Below are positions 19,428-27,856 of a stretch of DNA of 64,000 nucleotides, piece after piece. Both the position numbers and the translations under genes were made by a program. Positions within the stretch are counted from its first letter, which is position 1; the number at the start of each line of letters is the position of its first letter. Under the pieces are notes generated by a model. That model saw nothing but the letters and a program-made list of their open reading frames with translations. It was not told the DNA's origin and ran no database searches. The DNA comes from CAVYGM01 sp963768025 (GTDB lineage Bacteria; Bacteroidota; Bacteroidia; Cytophagales; Spirosomataceae), in NCBI GenBank assembly GCA_963768025.1, contig CAVYGM010000036.1, positions 1 through 64,000 of the forward strand, in the 5' to 3' direction.

Positions 19428-19474
19428 TTAACAATTGTCAATGCTTTAGTGTGGAGCATATTTACAATTGTTAA
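19428..19474. promoter_or_regulatory. Inverted repeat upstream of the XRE gene, possible operator
   Basis: TTAACAATTGT (19428-19438) and ACAATTGTTAA (19464-19474) are perfect 11-base reverse complements, 25 bases apart, each holding a CAATTG palindrome. They lie 79-125 bases upstream of the XRE start. Autoregulation is an inference. Confidence 0.4.
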
Positions 19475-19510
19475 CTAGCTCTAAATTAATGAATTAACAT
19501 AGTCAGGAAA

Positions 19511-19545
19511 TAAAAAGAGGTACTCCTCATTTTGAAGAGTACCTC
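19511..19545 (-). terminator. Terminator of dapD
   Basis: On the minus strand GAGGTACTC (19537-19545) pairs with GAGTACCTC (19517-19525), followed by TTTTTA. It lies 58 bases past the dapD stop. Confidence 0.75.
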
Positions 19546-19603
19546 ATACGATGTAGATGAGATTTGCTAATAAGTTAGCATTGTAATCCCGAACTTTATA
19601 ATA

Positions 19604-20420
19604 CTAAATAGCAACTTGATTATCCCGTAAGGCTTCGTTTAGCGAAGTTTTCAAATCAGTACTCGCTTTCCGCTTTCCAATAATGAGTGCACAAGGTACT
19701 TGATAAGTGCCCGCAGCAAACACCTTAGGAATGGTGCCGGGGATCACGACCGAGTTGGGTGGAACAAAGCCCTTGTATTCGACGGGCTCCTCCCCTGTTA
19801 CATCTATAATCCGGGAACTTCCGGTGATGGTTACCCCCGCTCCCAGTACGGCTTTTTCGGATACGTGAGCGCCTTCTACTACGATGCAGCGGGAGCCAAT
19901 GAAGGCTCCGTCCTCTATAATAACCGGCGAAGCCTGTACGGGCTCTAATACCCCTCCTATGCCAACTCCTCCACTTAGGTGTACATTCTTACCGATTTGA
20001 GCGCAGCTCCCCACCGTAGCCCAGGTATCCACCATGGTACCTTCATCCACATAAGCACCTATATTGACGTACGAAGGCATCAGGATAACTCCCTTGGCCA
20101 GATAGGCACCGTACCGGGCCACTGCGGGAGGTACTACCCTAACCCCGAGTTCAGCAAACCCCTTCTTAGAGTTTCATTTTATCATGGTACTCAAATATGC
20201 CTACCTCGCTTACGGACATTTGTTGGATAGGGAAATAGAGTATAATGGCTTTTTTGACCCATTCGTTTACTTTCCAGCCCCCTTCCAGCAATGGCTCAGC
20301 TACCCGAATCCGGCCTTTATCCACTTCTTCTACCGTATTCCTGATGGCTTTTAGAGTTTCACTATCCTGCAAAAAAGTTCGGTCTTCCCAGCAATTTTCT
20401 ATTAGGTTTTGTTCAGTCAT
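19604..20420 (-). CDS. dapD: 2,3,4,5-tetrahydropyridine-2,6-dicarboxylate N-succinyltransferase (frameshifted)
   Basis: Lysine/meso-diaminopimelate pathway enzyme (succinyl-CoA + tetrahydrodipicolinate), about 271 residues. N-terminal helical domain: MTEQNLIENCWEDRTFLQDS and EPLLEGGWKVNEWVKKAILY-like sequence. After a frame change near 20165 comes the left-handed beta helix with hexapeptide repeats, MPSYVNIGAYVDEGTMVDTW, then SCAQIGKNVHLSGGVGIGGV, typical of DapD. Ends DLKTSLNEALRDNQVAI. Single gene with its own terminator. The frame change is one of many in essential genes here and is probably an error. Confidence 0.95.
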
Positions 20421-20976
20421 ATTAAAGTAATTATTTAATAAAATATATTTAACTGTTTGATAATCTTATACTTAGAAATTGAATAATTTATATTATTTAT
20501 TTGCTTCTATCGATCATAACACTATCATAAAACTATTATATAGGGTTAAAGAGAGTGCTGTTAAGGTAAATTTACATACTTCTACCGATTTATTACCTCC
20601 TCCCTTCAACTCTTTATATAGATGTACTGTCCAATAGGTATGAAAAGCAATTATATCATAGTTGTATGATAAATGATAGCTTTATTTACATTCGATCTGA
20701 AAGACGCAATAGCGCCACTGGAAGGATATACCCCCTACCCATAAGCAGGTACATGAATACACAAATGCAAATATAAGAGGATTCTTTATACTATTATATT
20801 TAGTAATTTACGAAAACTAAATTAGCATTTTGCTAACGCAAATACTAAAAATACTACTATTATACTAAATAAAGACGTCCGTATTACTAATAATGTTATC
20901 CTTTTTATATGCCCGGTTGGCCTGATTTGAACATATTTTTTATTAATATTGCCTTTGTAAACAAAACACGGATAAA
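20421..20976. other. AT-rich divergent region upstream of dapD and gapA
   Basis: 556 bases without a gene. It contains TTAGCA-TTT-TGCTAA (20822-20836), nested inside ATTTAGTA (20798-20805) and TACTAAAT (20863-20870), and a gapA promoter at its right end. No other structure is clear. Confidence 0.4.
20926..20957 (+). promoter_or_regulatory. Promoter of gapA
   Basis: TTTG (20926-20929), 20 bases, then TGCCTTTG (20950-20957), one mismatch from the Bacteroidetes TAnnTTTG -7 box. The gapA ATG is 20 bases further on. Confidence 0.5.
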
Positions 20977-21984
20977 ATGTCAAAAGTAAAAGTCGCTATT
21001 AACGGATTCGGTCGGATTGGACGCCTTGTGTATCGTCAAATCTATGATATGGAAGGTATTGATGTTGTGGCTATAAATGATCTTACCAGCCCCTCAGTTC
21101 TTGCCCACTTATTAAAGTATGACACCGCTCAGGGAAGATTCAATGCCGAAGTCACCTCCTCTGATAATTCCATCACGGTAAATGGAGAAGAAGTTGTCAT
21201 TTATGCCCAGCGTAGTCCCGCCCAGATTCCCTGGGGCAACCATGATGTGGATGTAGTACTAGAATGTACTGGCTTTTTTACAAGTAAGGAAAGCGCAGAG
21301 GCTCACATTACGGCCGGCGCAAAAAAGGTTGTAATCTCCGCCCCTGCCACCGGTGATTTGAAAACGATTGTATTCAATGTGAACCATAGCATTCTTGATG
21401 GTTCTGAGACGATTATTAGCTGCGCCTCATGTACCACCAACTGCCTGGCTCCTATGGCTCAGGTTCTGCAAGAAAAATACGGAATCATCAATGGTCTGAT
21501 GACGACTATTCACGCCTATACCAACGACCAAAATACTCAGGACTCTCCGCACGCAAAGGGCGATTTGCGTCGGGCCAGAGCGGCGGCTCAAAACATTGTT
21601 CCCAACAGTACGGGCGCTGCCAAAGCCATTGGTCTGGTACTTCCCGAACTGAAAGGCAAATTGGATGGATCTGCCCAACGGGTACCTACCCTTACCGGTT
21701 CGCTGACTGAACTTACCTGCATTATCGGTAAAGAGGTTACAAAAGAGGAGATAAATGCTGCTATGAAAGAGGCATCAAACGAAAGTTTCGGATACACGGA
21801 AGATGAAATCGTGAGCAGCGATATCATCGGAATCACCTTTGGATCCCTATTCGATGCTACCCAAACCAAAGTTCAGAAAATTGGTGATACCCAATTGGTA
21901 AGAGCGGTGAGTTGGTATGATAACGAGATGTCGTACGTTTCTCAGTTGGTTAGAACCGTTAACTACTTCGCTAAATTGATGTAA
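20977..21984 (+). CDS. gapA: Type I glyceraldehyde-3-phosphate dehydrogenase
   Basis: Intact, 335 residues. It converts glyceraldehyde 3-phosphate to 1,3-bisphosphoglycerate with NAD in glycolysis. Rossmann motif NGFGRIGR (residues 10-17), Asp35 in VAINDLT favouring NAD, catalytic Cys152 in SCASCTTNC, His179 in TTIHAYTNDQ, and RRARAAAQNIVPNSTGAAKA for phosphate binding. Ends SWYDNEMSYVSQLVRTVNYF. The start is clear, 20 bases after the -7 box. Convergent with trmB across a shared terminator. Confidence 0.98.
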   Translation: MSKVKVAINGFGRIGRLVYRQIYDMEGIDVVAINDLTSPSVLAHLLKYDTAQGRFNAEVTSSDNSITVNGEEVVIYAQRSPAQIPWGNHDVDVVLECTGFFTSKESAEAHITAGAKKVVISAPATGDLKTIVFNVNHSILDGSETIISCASCTTNCLAPMAQVLQEKYGIINGLMTTIHAYTNDQNTQDSPHAKGDLRRARAAAQNIVPNSTGAAKAIGLVLPELKGKLDGSAQRVPTLTGSLTELTCIIGKEVTKEEINAAMKEASNESFGYTEDEIVSSDIIGITFGSLFDATQTKVQKIGDTQLVRAVSWYDNEMSYVSQLVRTVNYFAKLM

Positions 21985-22004
21985 CGAAATAGGTTATTAC
22001 TATC

Positions 22005-22040
22005 AAAAAGGTGGGCGCCAGTTTAAGCGCCCACCTTTTT
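22005..22040. terminator. Bidirectional terminator between gapA and trmB
   Basis: A perfect 14-bp stem, AAAAAGGTGGGCGC (22005-22018) with 22027-22040, 8-base loop, A and T runs on both sides. Its right part overlaps the last codons of trmB. Confidence 0.85.
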
Positions 22041-22694
22041 GTTTATAGCCTGAATGTAGTTTATGGTATACCCCTTATTCACGAAAATTCTCTCGTAATG
22101 GGTCACAATATTTTGATGAACACCTTGTAAATCAGAATGATACAAATCAGATGTATGGGCTACTATTTGAAAAGAGGGAAATTGGGTCAGCGTGTCAAGG
22201 CTATAATCATACAACTGGGGGCTATCCGTTTTTAAATGAAAAAAACCGTCTTGCTGCAAATAGCGCTGAAACTGATCCAAATAGGCCAAGTTTGTAAGTC
22301 GTTTTTTTTCATCCCTATCCCGATTATGCGGATCCGGATGGATGAGCCATATTTCGCTTACGTCATTTTCTCCAAAAAATTCGTCCATGTACTTGATGGA
22401 GGTCCGCAAGAAAGCAACATTTTCCAGTCCTAGATCGGAGGCTATTTTACTACCGCGGGCAATCCGGTCACCTTTAATATCTATTCCGATAAAATTACGA
22501 TCGGGGAATTGCTGGGCCAAGCCAATGGTGTACTCCCCCTTTCCGCAGGCAAGTTCTAGTACCAGGGGGTTTGAATTTTTAAAAAATAGGGAGTTCCATT
22601 GTCCTTTTATCGACGTGTAAAGCGGATTTCCTCGTTCAATTACATTTAAAGCTTTATTGGAGTACTCGTATTTATCAGTTTTTCGACGCGTCAC
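22023..22694 (-). CDS. trmB: tRNA (guanine-N7-)-methyltransferase
   Basis: Intact, 223 residues. It methylates G46 of tRNA using SAM. LVLELACGKGEYTIGLAQ is the SAM-binding motif I, NFIGIDIKGDRIARG motif II, and EIWLIHPDPHNRDRDEKKRL the TrmB hallmark (usually FPDPWPKxRHxKRR). Here the usual FPDPW is IHPDPHNRD, a variant typical of Bacteroidetes. Overlapped at its 3' end by the shared terminator; 13 bases downstream of folC and in the same direction, so probably one operon. Confidence 0.93.
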   Translation of the reverse strand: MTRRKTDKYEYSNKALNVIERGNPLYTSIKGQWNSLFFKNSNPLVLELACGKGEYTIGLAQQFPDRNFIGIDIKGDRIARGSKIASDLGLENVAFLRTSIKYMDEFFGENDVSEIWLIHPDPHNRDRDEKKRLTNLAYLDQFQRYLQQDGFFHLKTDSPQLYDYSLDTLTQFPSFQIVAHTSDLYHSDLQGVHQNIVTHYERIFVNKGYTINYIQAINKKVGA

Positions 22695-22707
22695 TTTTAT
22701 ACACTAA

Positions 22708-24004
22708 TTAGATTAAAGTTAAATCGGCTACCACAAAGGTACTACCTCCCACATAGATCACATCATTTTTATCAGCCTCCAAAATTGCTTGATCCAGGGC
22801 CTGGTTCACATCCTGAATCACAACACCTGTCAATCCAAGTTCTTTGCCCTTGGCAGCCAGCAAATCAGCCGATAACGCCCTGGGATTGGAAGGTTGGCAA
22901 TAATAGTAAGCTCCGTTTTTAGGAAAAAGCGGGAGAATTTGATCCAATTCTTTGTCAGCCACAAACCCCAGCACAAATCTTGGTATTGCATGGGGGATCG
23001 CCATGAGCTGAGAAATCGTGAATTTTAACCCAGCGAAGTTGTGGGCAGTGTCACAGACTACCATCGGATTGCGTTGAAGAACTTGCCAGCGGCCTTTCAG
23101 TCCCGTGGTGGTGGTGACGGATCGCAACCCTTCCCGAATATGGTCTTGGATCAAAACAAAACCTTTCTCGCGAAGCACGCCGAGCGCTACCAGCACTCCC
23201 TTGAAATTACTGAGTTGGTAATCACCCATAAGGTCCAGTTCGATTTCCTCAATTTCTCCCCCATTCATTACCTGGTACTGAATACGTAGGTACCCTTCCT
23301 GATGGTCATGCGAAATAACCTCGATGAGGTCGTAGGCCGGATAAAGTGTGGCATTTGCCTGAGAAGCTACCGTTTTAAAAACGTTAAGTACATCAGAATC
23401 GGCTTGTTCGCTCACGACTACCGGTACTCCGGCCTTGATAATTCCGGCTTTTTCGGCTGCAATCTTAGGGAGGGTGTCCCCCAGGTGCAGCATGTGATCA
23501 AAGCTAATATTAGTGATAATTGATACCTCGGGTTCGATGATATTGGTGGAGTCCAGCCGCCCGCCCATGCCCACTTCTATCACTGCTACATCAACTTCCT
23601 GCCTCGCAAAATAATCAAAAGCCATGGCCACGGTTACTTCAAAAAAGGAAGGGCTACTTGTTTCGATAAAGCTCCCGATGCTTCCGAACAAACTCCACAA
23701 CGTAATCGCCCGTGGCTTCCTGGCCATTTACCCTGATTCGCTCGGTAAAGGTTTTTAAGTGGGGTGAGGTATAAAGACCCACTTTGTACCCTGCTTTTTG
23801 GAGAACAGCGGCCAGCATATGGGAGGTACTTCCCTTGCCATTGGTGCCGGCAATATGGATAGTTTTGTATTTTGTCTGAGGATTGCCGAGGTAGTGGCAG
23901 AATTGCCTGGTAGTAGTAAGGCCCGGCTTATAAGCCCGGGCCCCAAGATTTTGAAATACTGGCAAACGACTATACAGGTAGTCAATTGTTTGCTGAAAAG
24001 TCAT
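22708..24004 (-). CDS. folC: Bifunctional folylpolyglutamate/dihydrofolate synthase (frameshifted)
   Basis: Mur-ligase-like enzyme adding glutamate to folates, about 430 residues. N-terminal part from 24004: TIHIAGTNGKGSTSHMLAAV (P-loop) and VGLYTSPHLKTFTERIRVNG. After an extra base near 23669: SSPSFFEVTVAMAFDYFA, VIEVGMGGRLDSTNII, and TNISFDHMLHLGDTLPKIAA. The C-terminal domain has VVCDTAHNFAGL. It lies 3 bases after the TonB-like gene stop and 13 before trmB in a leftward operon. Confidence 0.95.
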
Positions 24005-24007
24005 ATC

Positions 24008-24928
24008 CTATTTGGCACTAATTTTAAATGTAATAGTTCCGACTGACTCGTCCGGTACATTAGAAGCCTTTTGCACAAAGGTAAGTTCACGAACGGCCGC
24101 TTTGTACTTATTGATTACGGCATAATCGGTCACCGTGGACCGCAACTGAATTACATTCCTTACCCGGCCATTGCTGCCAACGATGATTTTAAACGTGATT
24201 TCGCCGGTGGCATCTGAGTTATCATTGACCGACGGGGGCCGTGACCAGGCCCAGCCATTGAGGTTGAGACCTACTGCGGTACCACCGCCTCCGCCCCCAG
24301 CGCCTTTATAACTTTTGGCAAATAGGCTACCTTCTTTTGCCCCCTTATCTCCTACTCCACTGGCATCGTCTCCATTGTTATTTCCACCCACTCCTTCCTT
24401 CGTGCCATTGGTACCGTTGCTCCCGGAACCAGACCCTGATGACTTCTTGAATAAGGCATCATTATTGATCTTTTTCTCCGGTGCCGGAGCGGTGGTGGTA
24501 GAGGTACTAGAGGTAGCACTACTCACTTTTTTGGACTCATTTCGCACGGGCTCCTCCACGGGACTTTCCGCTTTGGACGTTATCACGGGCTTCTGGGCGA
24601 CTTTGGTCGTAGGTTTGGCGGGCTCAGGACGAGGAGCCGGCGGCGTGGGACGGGGAGCTTCGGATTTCCGCTCTATCTTTTCGTCGCCAGCCTTCATGTT
24701 TTCGGCTATTTTGGAATCACTTGGCTTATTGAAGGTCTGGATCTTGCCACTACCTACATTGCTGGTGCCGTAGTTCACCTCCACAAACAACTCCATGGGC
24801 TTGGCCTTAGGCATGTCCTGGTTTAACTTTATGAAAAAGAAAGCCGTGAGAATCATCAAGGAAGTGGCTATTGAAATAGCCCAGGAAATTGCAATGCGTT
24901 CCCGATCTTCGGCGTTTATGAGTACCAT
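24008..24928 (-). CDS. TonB-like energy transducer
   Basis: Intact, 306 residues from the ATG at 24928 (MVLINAEDRERIAISWAIS). One N-terminal membrane helix (ATSLMILTAFFFIKL), then a long Pro/Lys/Ser-rich stretch (PRPTPPAPRPEPAKP) and a Gly/Asn-rich linker (GGGGGGTAVGL). The C-terminal globular part, GEITFKIIVGSNGRVRNVIQ up to TFKISAK, resembles TonB C-terminal folds. It likely links inner-membrane proton force to an outer-membrane transporter; no ExbB/ExbD is next to it. First gene of the operon with folC and trmB. Confidence 0.75.
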   Translation of the reverse strand: MVLINAEDRERIAISWAISIATSLMILTAFFFIKLNQDMPKAKPMELFVEVNYGTSNVGSGKIQTFNKPSDSKIAENMKAGDEKIERKSEAPRPTPPAPRPEPAKPTTKVAQKPVITSKAESPVEEPVRNESKKVSSATSSTSTTTAPAPEKKINNDALFKKSSGSGSGSNGTNGTKEGVGGNNNGDDASGVGDKGAKEGSLFAKSYKGAGGGGGGTAVGLNLNGWAWSRPPSVNDNSDATGEITFKIIVGSNGRVRNVIQLRSTVTDYAVINKYKAAVRELTFVQKASNVPDESVGTITFKISAK

Positions 24929-24976
24929 ACAAGGGGTTGTTTTTGTGGTATAACGTAAAATTACGAGTAAATCGTG

Positions 24977-25019
24977 TATATACAAAAAAAGGCCCCGCAA
25001 GGCCCTTTTTTTGTATATA
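24977..25019 (-). terminator. Terminator after the HU-SPOR gene
   Basis: Hairpin TATATACAAAAAAAGG...CC paired with its complement across GGCC/GGCC, one bulged base, CCGCAA loop, with long A and T runs. It lies just downstream of the gene ending at 25028. Confidence 0.8.
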
Positions 25020-25027
25020 ACTCTTTA

Positions 25028-26119
25028 TTATCGCTTCGTTCGAAATACCCAGGAATCAGCATTGGTAATCTGATCCACTCTATCTTTTTCATTCATAGCT
25101 TCGTCCATGGTACCGTACACCCCTACCGACACTTTAATCAGGTTACCATCCAGCTTACCCAATACTTCGGCGTCTTGAAATCCGTTCTGGATTAATCGCT
25201 TTTTCAAGACCTTGGCATTACTGATTTTCCCAAAACTGCCGGCAATGAGGTAGAAACTGCCTGGTTTAAGTTTTTCTTCGACCGCCGCGGCAGGTACCTC
25301 CTTTACAGGCTCAGGAACGAGGGGTGTTATGAGTTTGTCCTCTTTTTTCGGCTCCGTAACAGGTACCGATGCTTCCTGATTTGGCAATTCTGCCGCCACC
25401 ACTGGGCTGACGTTTACCTTGGGATAATTATGTCTGGATTGTACTTGGACCTCGGAATCGTTTGGAAATAAGTTGGAATAAATATCCTTTACACTGTTGA
25501 TAGGATTTAACGAGCTGAGGGTACTGTCATCCAACGGCTTGAATACCATGCTCGCCGTCACAACCAACCCCGATATAACGGCCGCTGCCGCCCAGCCCAA
25601 CCACCTTCTTTTTGTCTTTGTTTTTGAATAAAGCAGCAGACCAGTCTCCTCGGCTTCCATGACCGGTACAAAATCAAATGGTTCAATGGCTTGATCTGGG
25701 TGAAGAACATGAGCCTCAACTCCTTCCAACCCGTACCATTCCTTGTTGAAATTCTGATGGTAATCCGGCTCGAAAACCAATCTGCCTTCTAAGTTGGCTG
25801 TAAAACACCCGATGGAATCCAATTGGATGGACTCTCCTTCCTTCAACCGATTTTGCAGCGTATCTACAAATTTTTTCACATGGCGGGCTGCCTCCTCCCT
25901 TAGGATCTGCTCGTTGACCGAGATATAGTAGGCCAACAGCCCGTCGTCCATGCGCAGGACTTCGTTAAAAGCTACGCGCTTGGTGGAGGGTAAAAATACC
26001 GAATGACTTGCATCGTAATGAGCGCCAATCGGGTGAGTAAGTAATCCGCCAAAGTCAGGAATGATGACGCAATCGTATTCAAATAATAATTTGCGGATAT
26101 ACTTCTCGACGTTCACCAT
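25028..26119 (-). CDS. HU-CCDC81-type domain and SPOR domain membrane protein
   Basis: Intact, 363 residues. N-terminal MVNVEKYIRKLLFEYDCVII and PDFGGLLTHPIGAHYD match the CCDC81-like HU domain found in Bacteroidetes envelope proteins. A membrane segment (WLGWAAAAVISGLVVTASMV) lies near residue 170-195, then a Pro/Glu-rich linker. A C-terminal SPOR domain binds denuded peptidoglycan: SFYLIAGSFGKISNAKVLKK up to VSVGVYGTMDEAMNEKD. Likely at the division site or cell wall. First of a run with a beta-barrel and a giant TPR gene upstream, separated by 37 bases. Confidence 0.88.
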   Translation of the reverse strand: MVNVEKYIRKLLFEYDCVIIPDFGGLLTHPIGAHYDASHSVFLPSTKRVAFNEVLRMDDGLLAYYISVNEQILREEAARHVKKFVDTLQNRLKEGESIQLDSIGCFTANLEGRLVFEPDYHQNFNKEWYGLEGVEAHVLHPDQAIEPFDFVPVMEAEETGLLLYSKTKTKRRWLGWAAAAVISGLVVTASMVFKPLDDSTLSSLNPINSVKDIYSNLFPNDSEVQVQSRHNYPKVNVSPVVAAELPNQEASVPVTEPKKEDKLITPLVPEPVKEVPAAAVEEKLKPGSFYLIAGSFGKISNAKVLKKRLIQNGFQDAEVLGKLDGNLIKVSVGVYGTMDEAMNEKDRVDQITNADSWVFRTKR

Positions 26120-26156
26120 AGCTTCGTTAGTTTAACACAACTTTAACTAAACGAAT

Positions 26157-27827
26157 TTAAAAAGAAAAAGATAATCCACCAATAAAATTTAATCCCTGCT
26201 GTGGGTAGTACTGGTACCTGGTATATTGTTTTCCCAAGATGTTGTTGAGTGAAACAAACGCAGAAAAGTTCTTGGTTAACAGGTAGTCGATCTTAAAATT
26301 AAGGTCCAGAATTACGGGTAATTTTGTAATTATTCCACTTTGAAAATTTTTTGCTTTTAATCCATCTACCACAAAGAAGTCACTGGTAATGAATAATTTT
26401 TTACTTATGGTTAAAGCGTTAAACCAGTTTATCGTGTACGAAGGTCGGTGCCAGGCCTCTTCCAAATTGTCCAGTTTGTAGTTGAAAAAATTAGCCTTTA
26501 ATGACGTCTTGAACAAATCATTCAGGGCATAGCCAGCTTGGGCCGAGATCGTCAGCACGTCGGTTTGGACCCCATCATACAAAATCGAAAACTTGGTGGT
26601 ATCCGTTAATGAGTTATTAAATACGTAGAAATTCTTGTAGCGGGTATAGGCCACTTTCCCTTCAAAGCTTAACCCATTTGAATTTTCGGCTTTTACCCCA
26701 GCAAATATATCGGCGTTCTTGATAGTATTGGCCAGGATCACATTCGGGGCGAGCCACTGGTTTTCAGCAAGCATACTTTTCAAGGTATTCCGGACGATGT
26801 CTCCTTCCCAACCCGCAAAAATATGAAACCCGGAGAAGGGGGATACATCCAGATTTACGATTGGGAAGGCCCTTGTCCGATTGACGTTTAACACATTGTC
26901 GGTTTCGTTGACCACATTTACCCCACCCGTAACCGAGAAAAACTCCGAGGCATACTTAAAGGTAGGCTGTACCCGGAACAGATTTCGGTTGAACGTTTCA
27001 GCATCCACGCGTTGGGATATATAAGCTCCCGCCTCAAACATGGCATACACCTTATCCACGATGGGTAACGACCCTTTGATGGTAGTACCCCAGTCGATCT
27101 CGGAGGCGTTGTACCGGTCGCTCAGCGTATAAAAATTAGTGCGTACGGCGTAGTCAATGAGGGAATTAGCTTCGGTGTTTTCAAAACCGAGCTGAACTCC
27201 AAATATATTGGTCGTCTGACGGATACTGTCGCGTTCTATCGTAACGGTTTCGGGTTGGGGCTGATAGCCGTAGAAATAGTAGTTCTTACGGTTGTACTCC
27301 ATGATCCCATCCACCTTGTAGGTATTTCGGATGTATTTGCCACCTACCTTGATATCGGTGCTGGAATTGGCTGAATTGACTCCGTATTTTGGACCGGTAG
27401 CCGCCGAAAGTTGTTTGGCCTGAGCCGTGAACACCAGATCATCCGAGGCCCGGCTGCTCACGAAGCCTTCTCCCAGGAACCGTCCGTAGTTTCCCGCCCC
27501 TAATTTGATGAAGTTATTCAAAGCCTCCGGCATTTCGGCCCGGGTGTTCTGATCCGACGAAGCCACGGCAACGGGAGTTAACTTGGGCGAGGCCAGGTTT
27601 ATTTTGGGGTCCAAAAATTCGTAGGATACCTTCTTCTCCCCGGCTTTGCCCTGCAAGGGTTGAACCTTATCGAAAAGGCGGTTGGCGGGGGGGAACTCTA
27701 TATTTTTTTCTTTAACAATTTCGTATGTCTGGCTCTCGATTTCGCCCCGCTGGGCAAAGCCCTCGGTTAGAAACAAACTTGCACCAGCAACTAAGAGCGT
27801 ATTTTGAATAGTTTGGGGAATCTTCAT
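26157..27827 (-). CDS. Outer-membrane beta-barrel protein, TonB-receptor-like
   Basis: Intact, 556 residues. Signal peptide MKIPQTIQNTLLVAGASLFL ... FAQ, then a Pro-rich stretch, then alternating amphipathic strands throughout with a terminal GLNFIGGLSFSF, the aromatic end recognised by the BAM machinery. LTKNFSAFVSLNNILGKQYT is the last-strand pattern of TonB-dependent receptors, but no plug domain is seen. It lies 29 bases downstream of the giant TPR gene and 37 upstream of the HU-SPOR gene, so the three are probably one operon building an envelope complex. Confidence 0.8.
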   Translation of the reverse strand: MKIPQTIQNTLLVAGASLFLTEGFAQRGEIESQTYEIVKEKNIEFPPANRLFDKVQPLQGKAGEKKVSYEFLDPKINLASPKLTPVAVASSDQNTRAEMPEALNNFIKLGAGNYGRFLGEGFVSSRASDDLVFTAQAKQLSAATGPKYGVNSANSSTDIKVGGKYIRNTYKVDGIMEYNRKNYYFYGYQPQPETVTIERDSIRQTTNIFGVQLGFENTEANSLIDYAVRTNFYTLSDRYNASEIDWGTTIKGSLPIVDKVYAMFEAGAYISQRVDAETFNRNLFRVQPTFKYASEFFSVTGGVNVVNETDNVLNVNRTRAFPIVNLDVSPFSGFHIFAGWEGDIVRNTLKSMLAENQWLAPNVILANTIKNADIFAGVKAENSNGLSFEGKVAYTRYKNFYVFNNSLTDTTKFSILYDGVQTDVLTISAQAGYALNDLFKTSLKANFFNYKLDNLEEAWHRPSYTINWFNALTISKKLFITSDFFVVDGLKAKNFQSGIITKLPVILDLNFKIDYLLTKNFSAFVSLNNILGKQYTRYQYYPQQGLNFIGGLSFSF

Positions 27828-27856
27828 GGATTGAGACTTATTTGGGTCGGAGTGAA

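Noticed and set aside
24315..24773. 152-residue plus-strand frame in the TonB-like gene
   Set aside because: Mirror of the Pro/Ser-rich linker; the minus-strand frame has the membrane helix and C-terminal fold.
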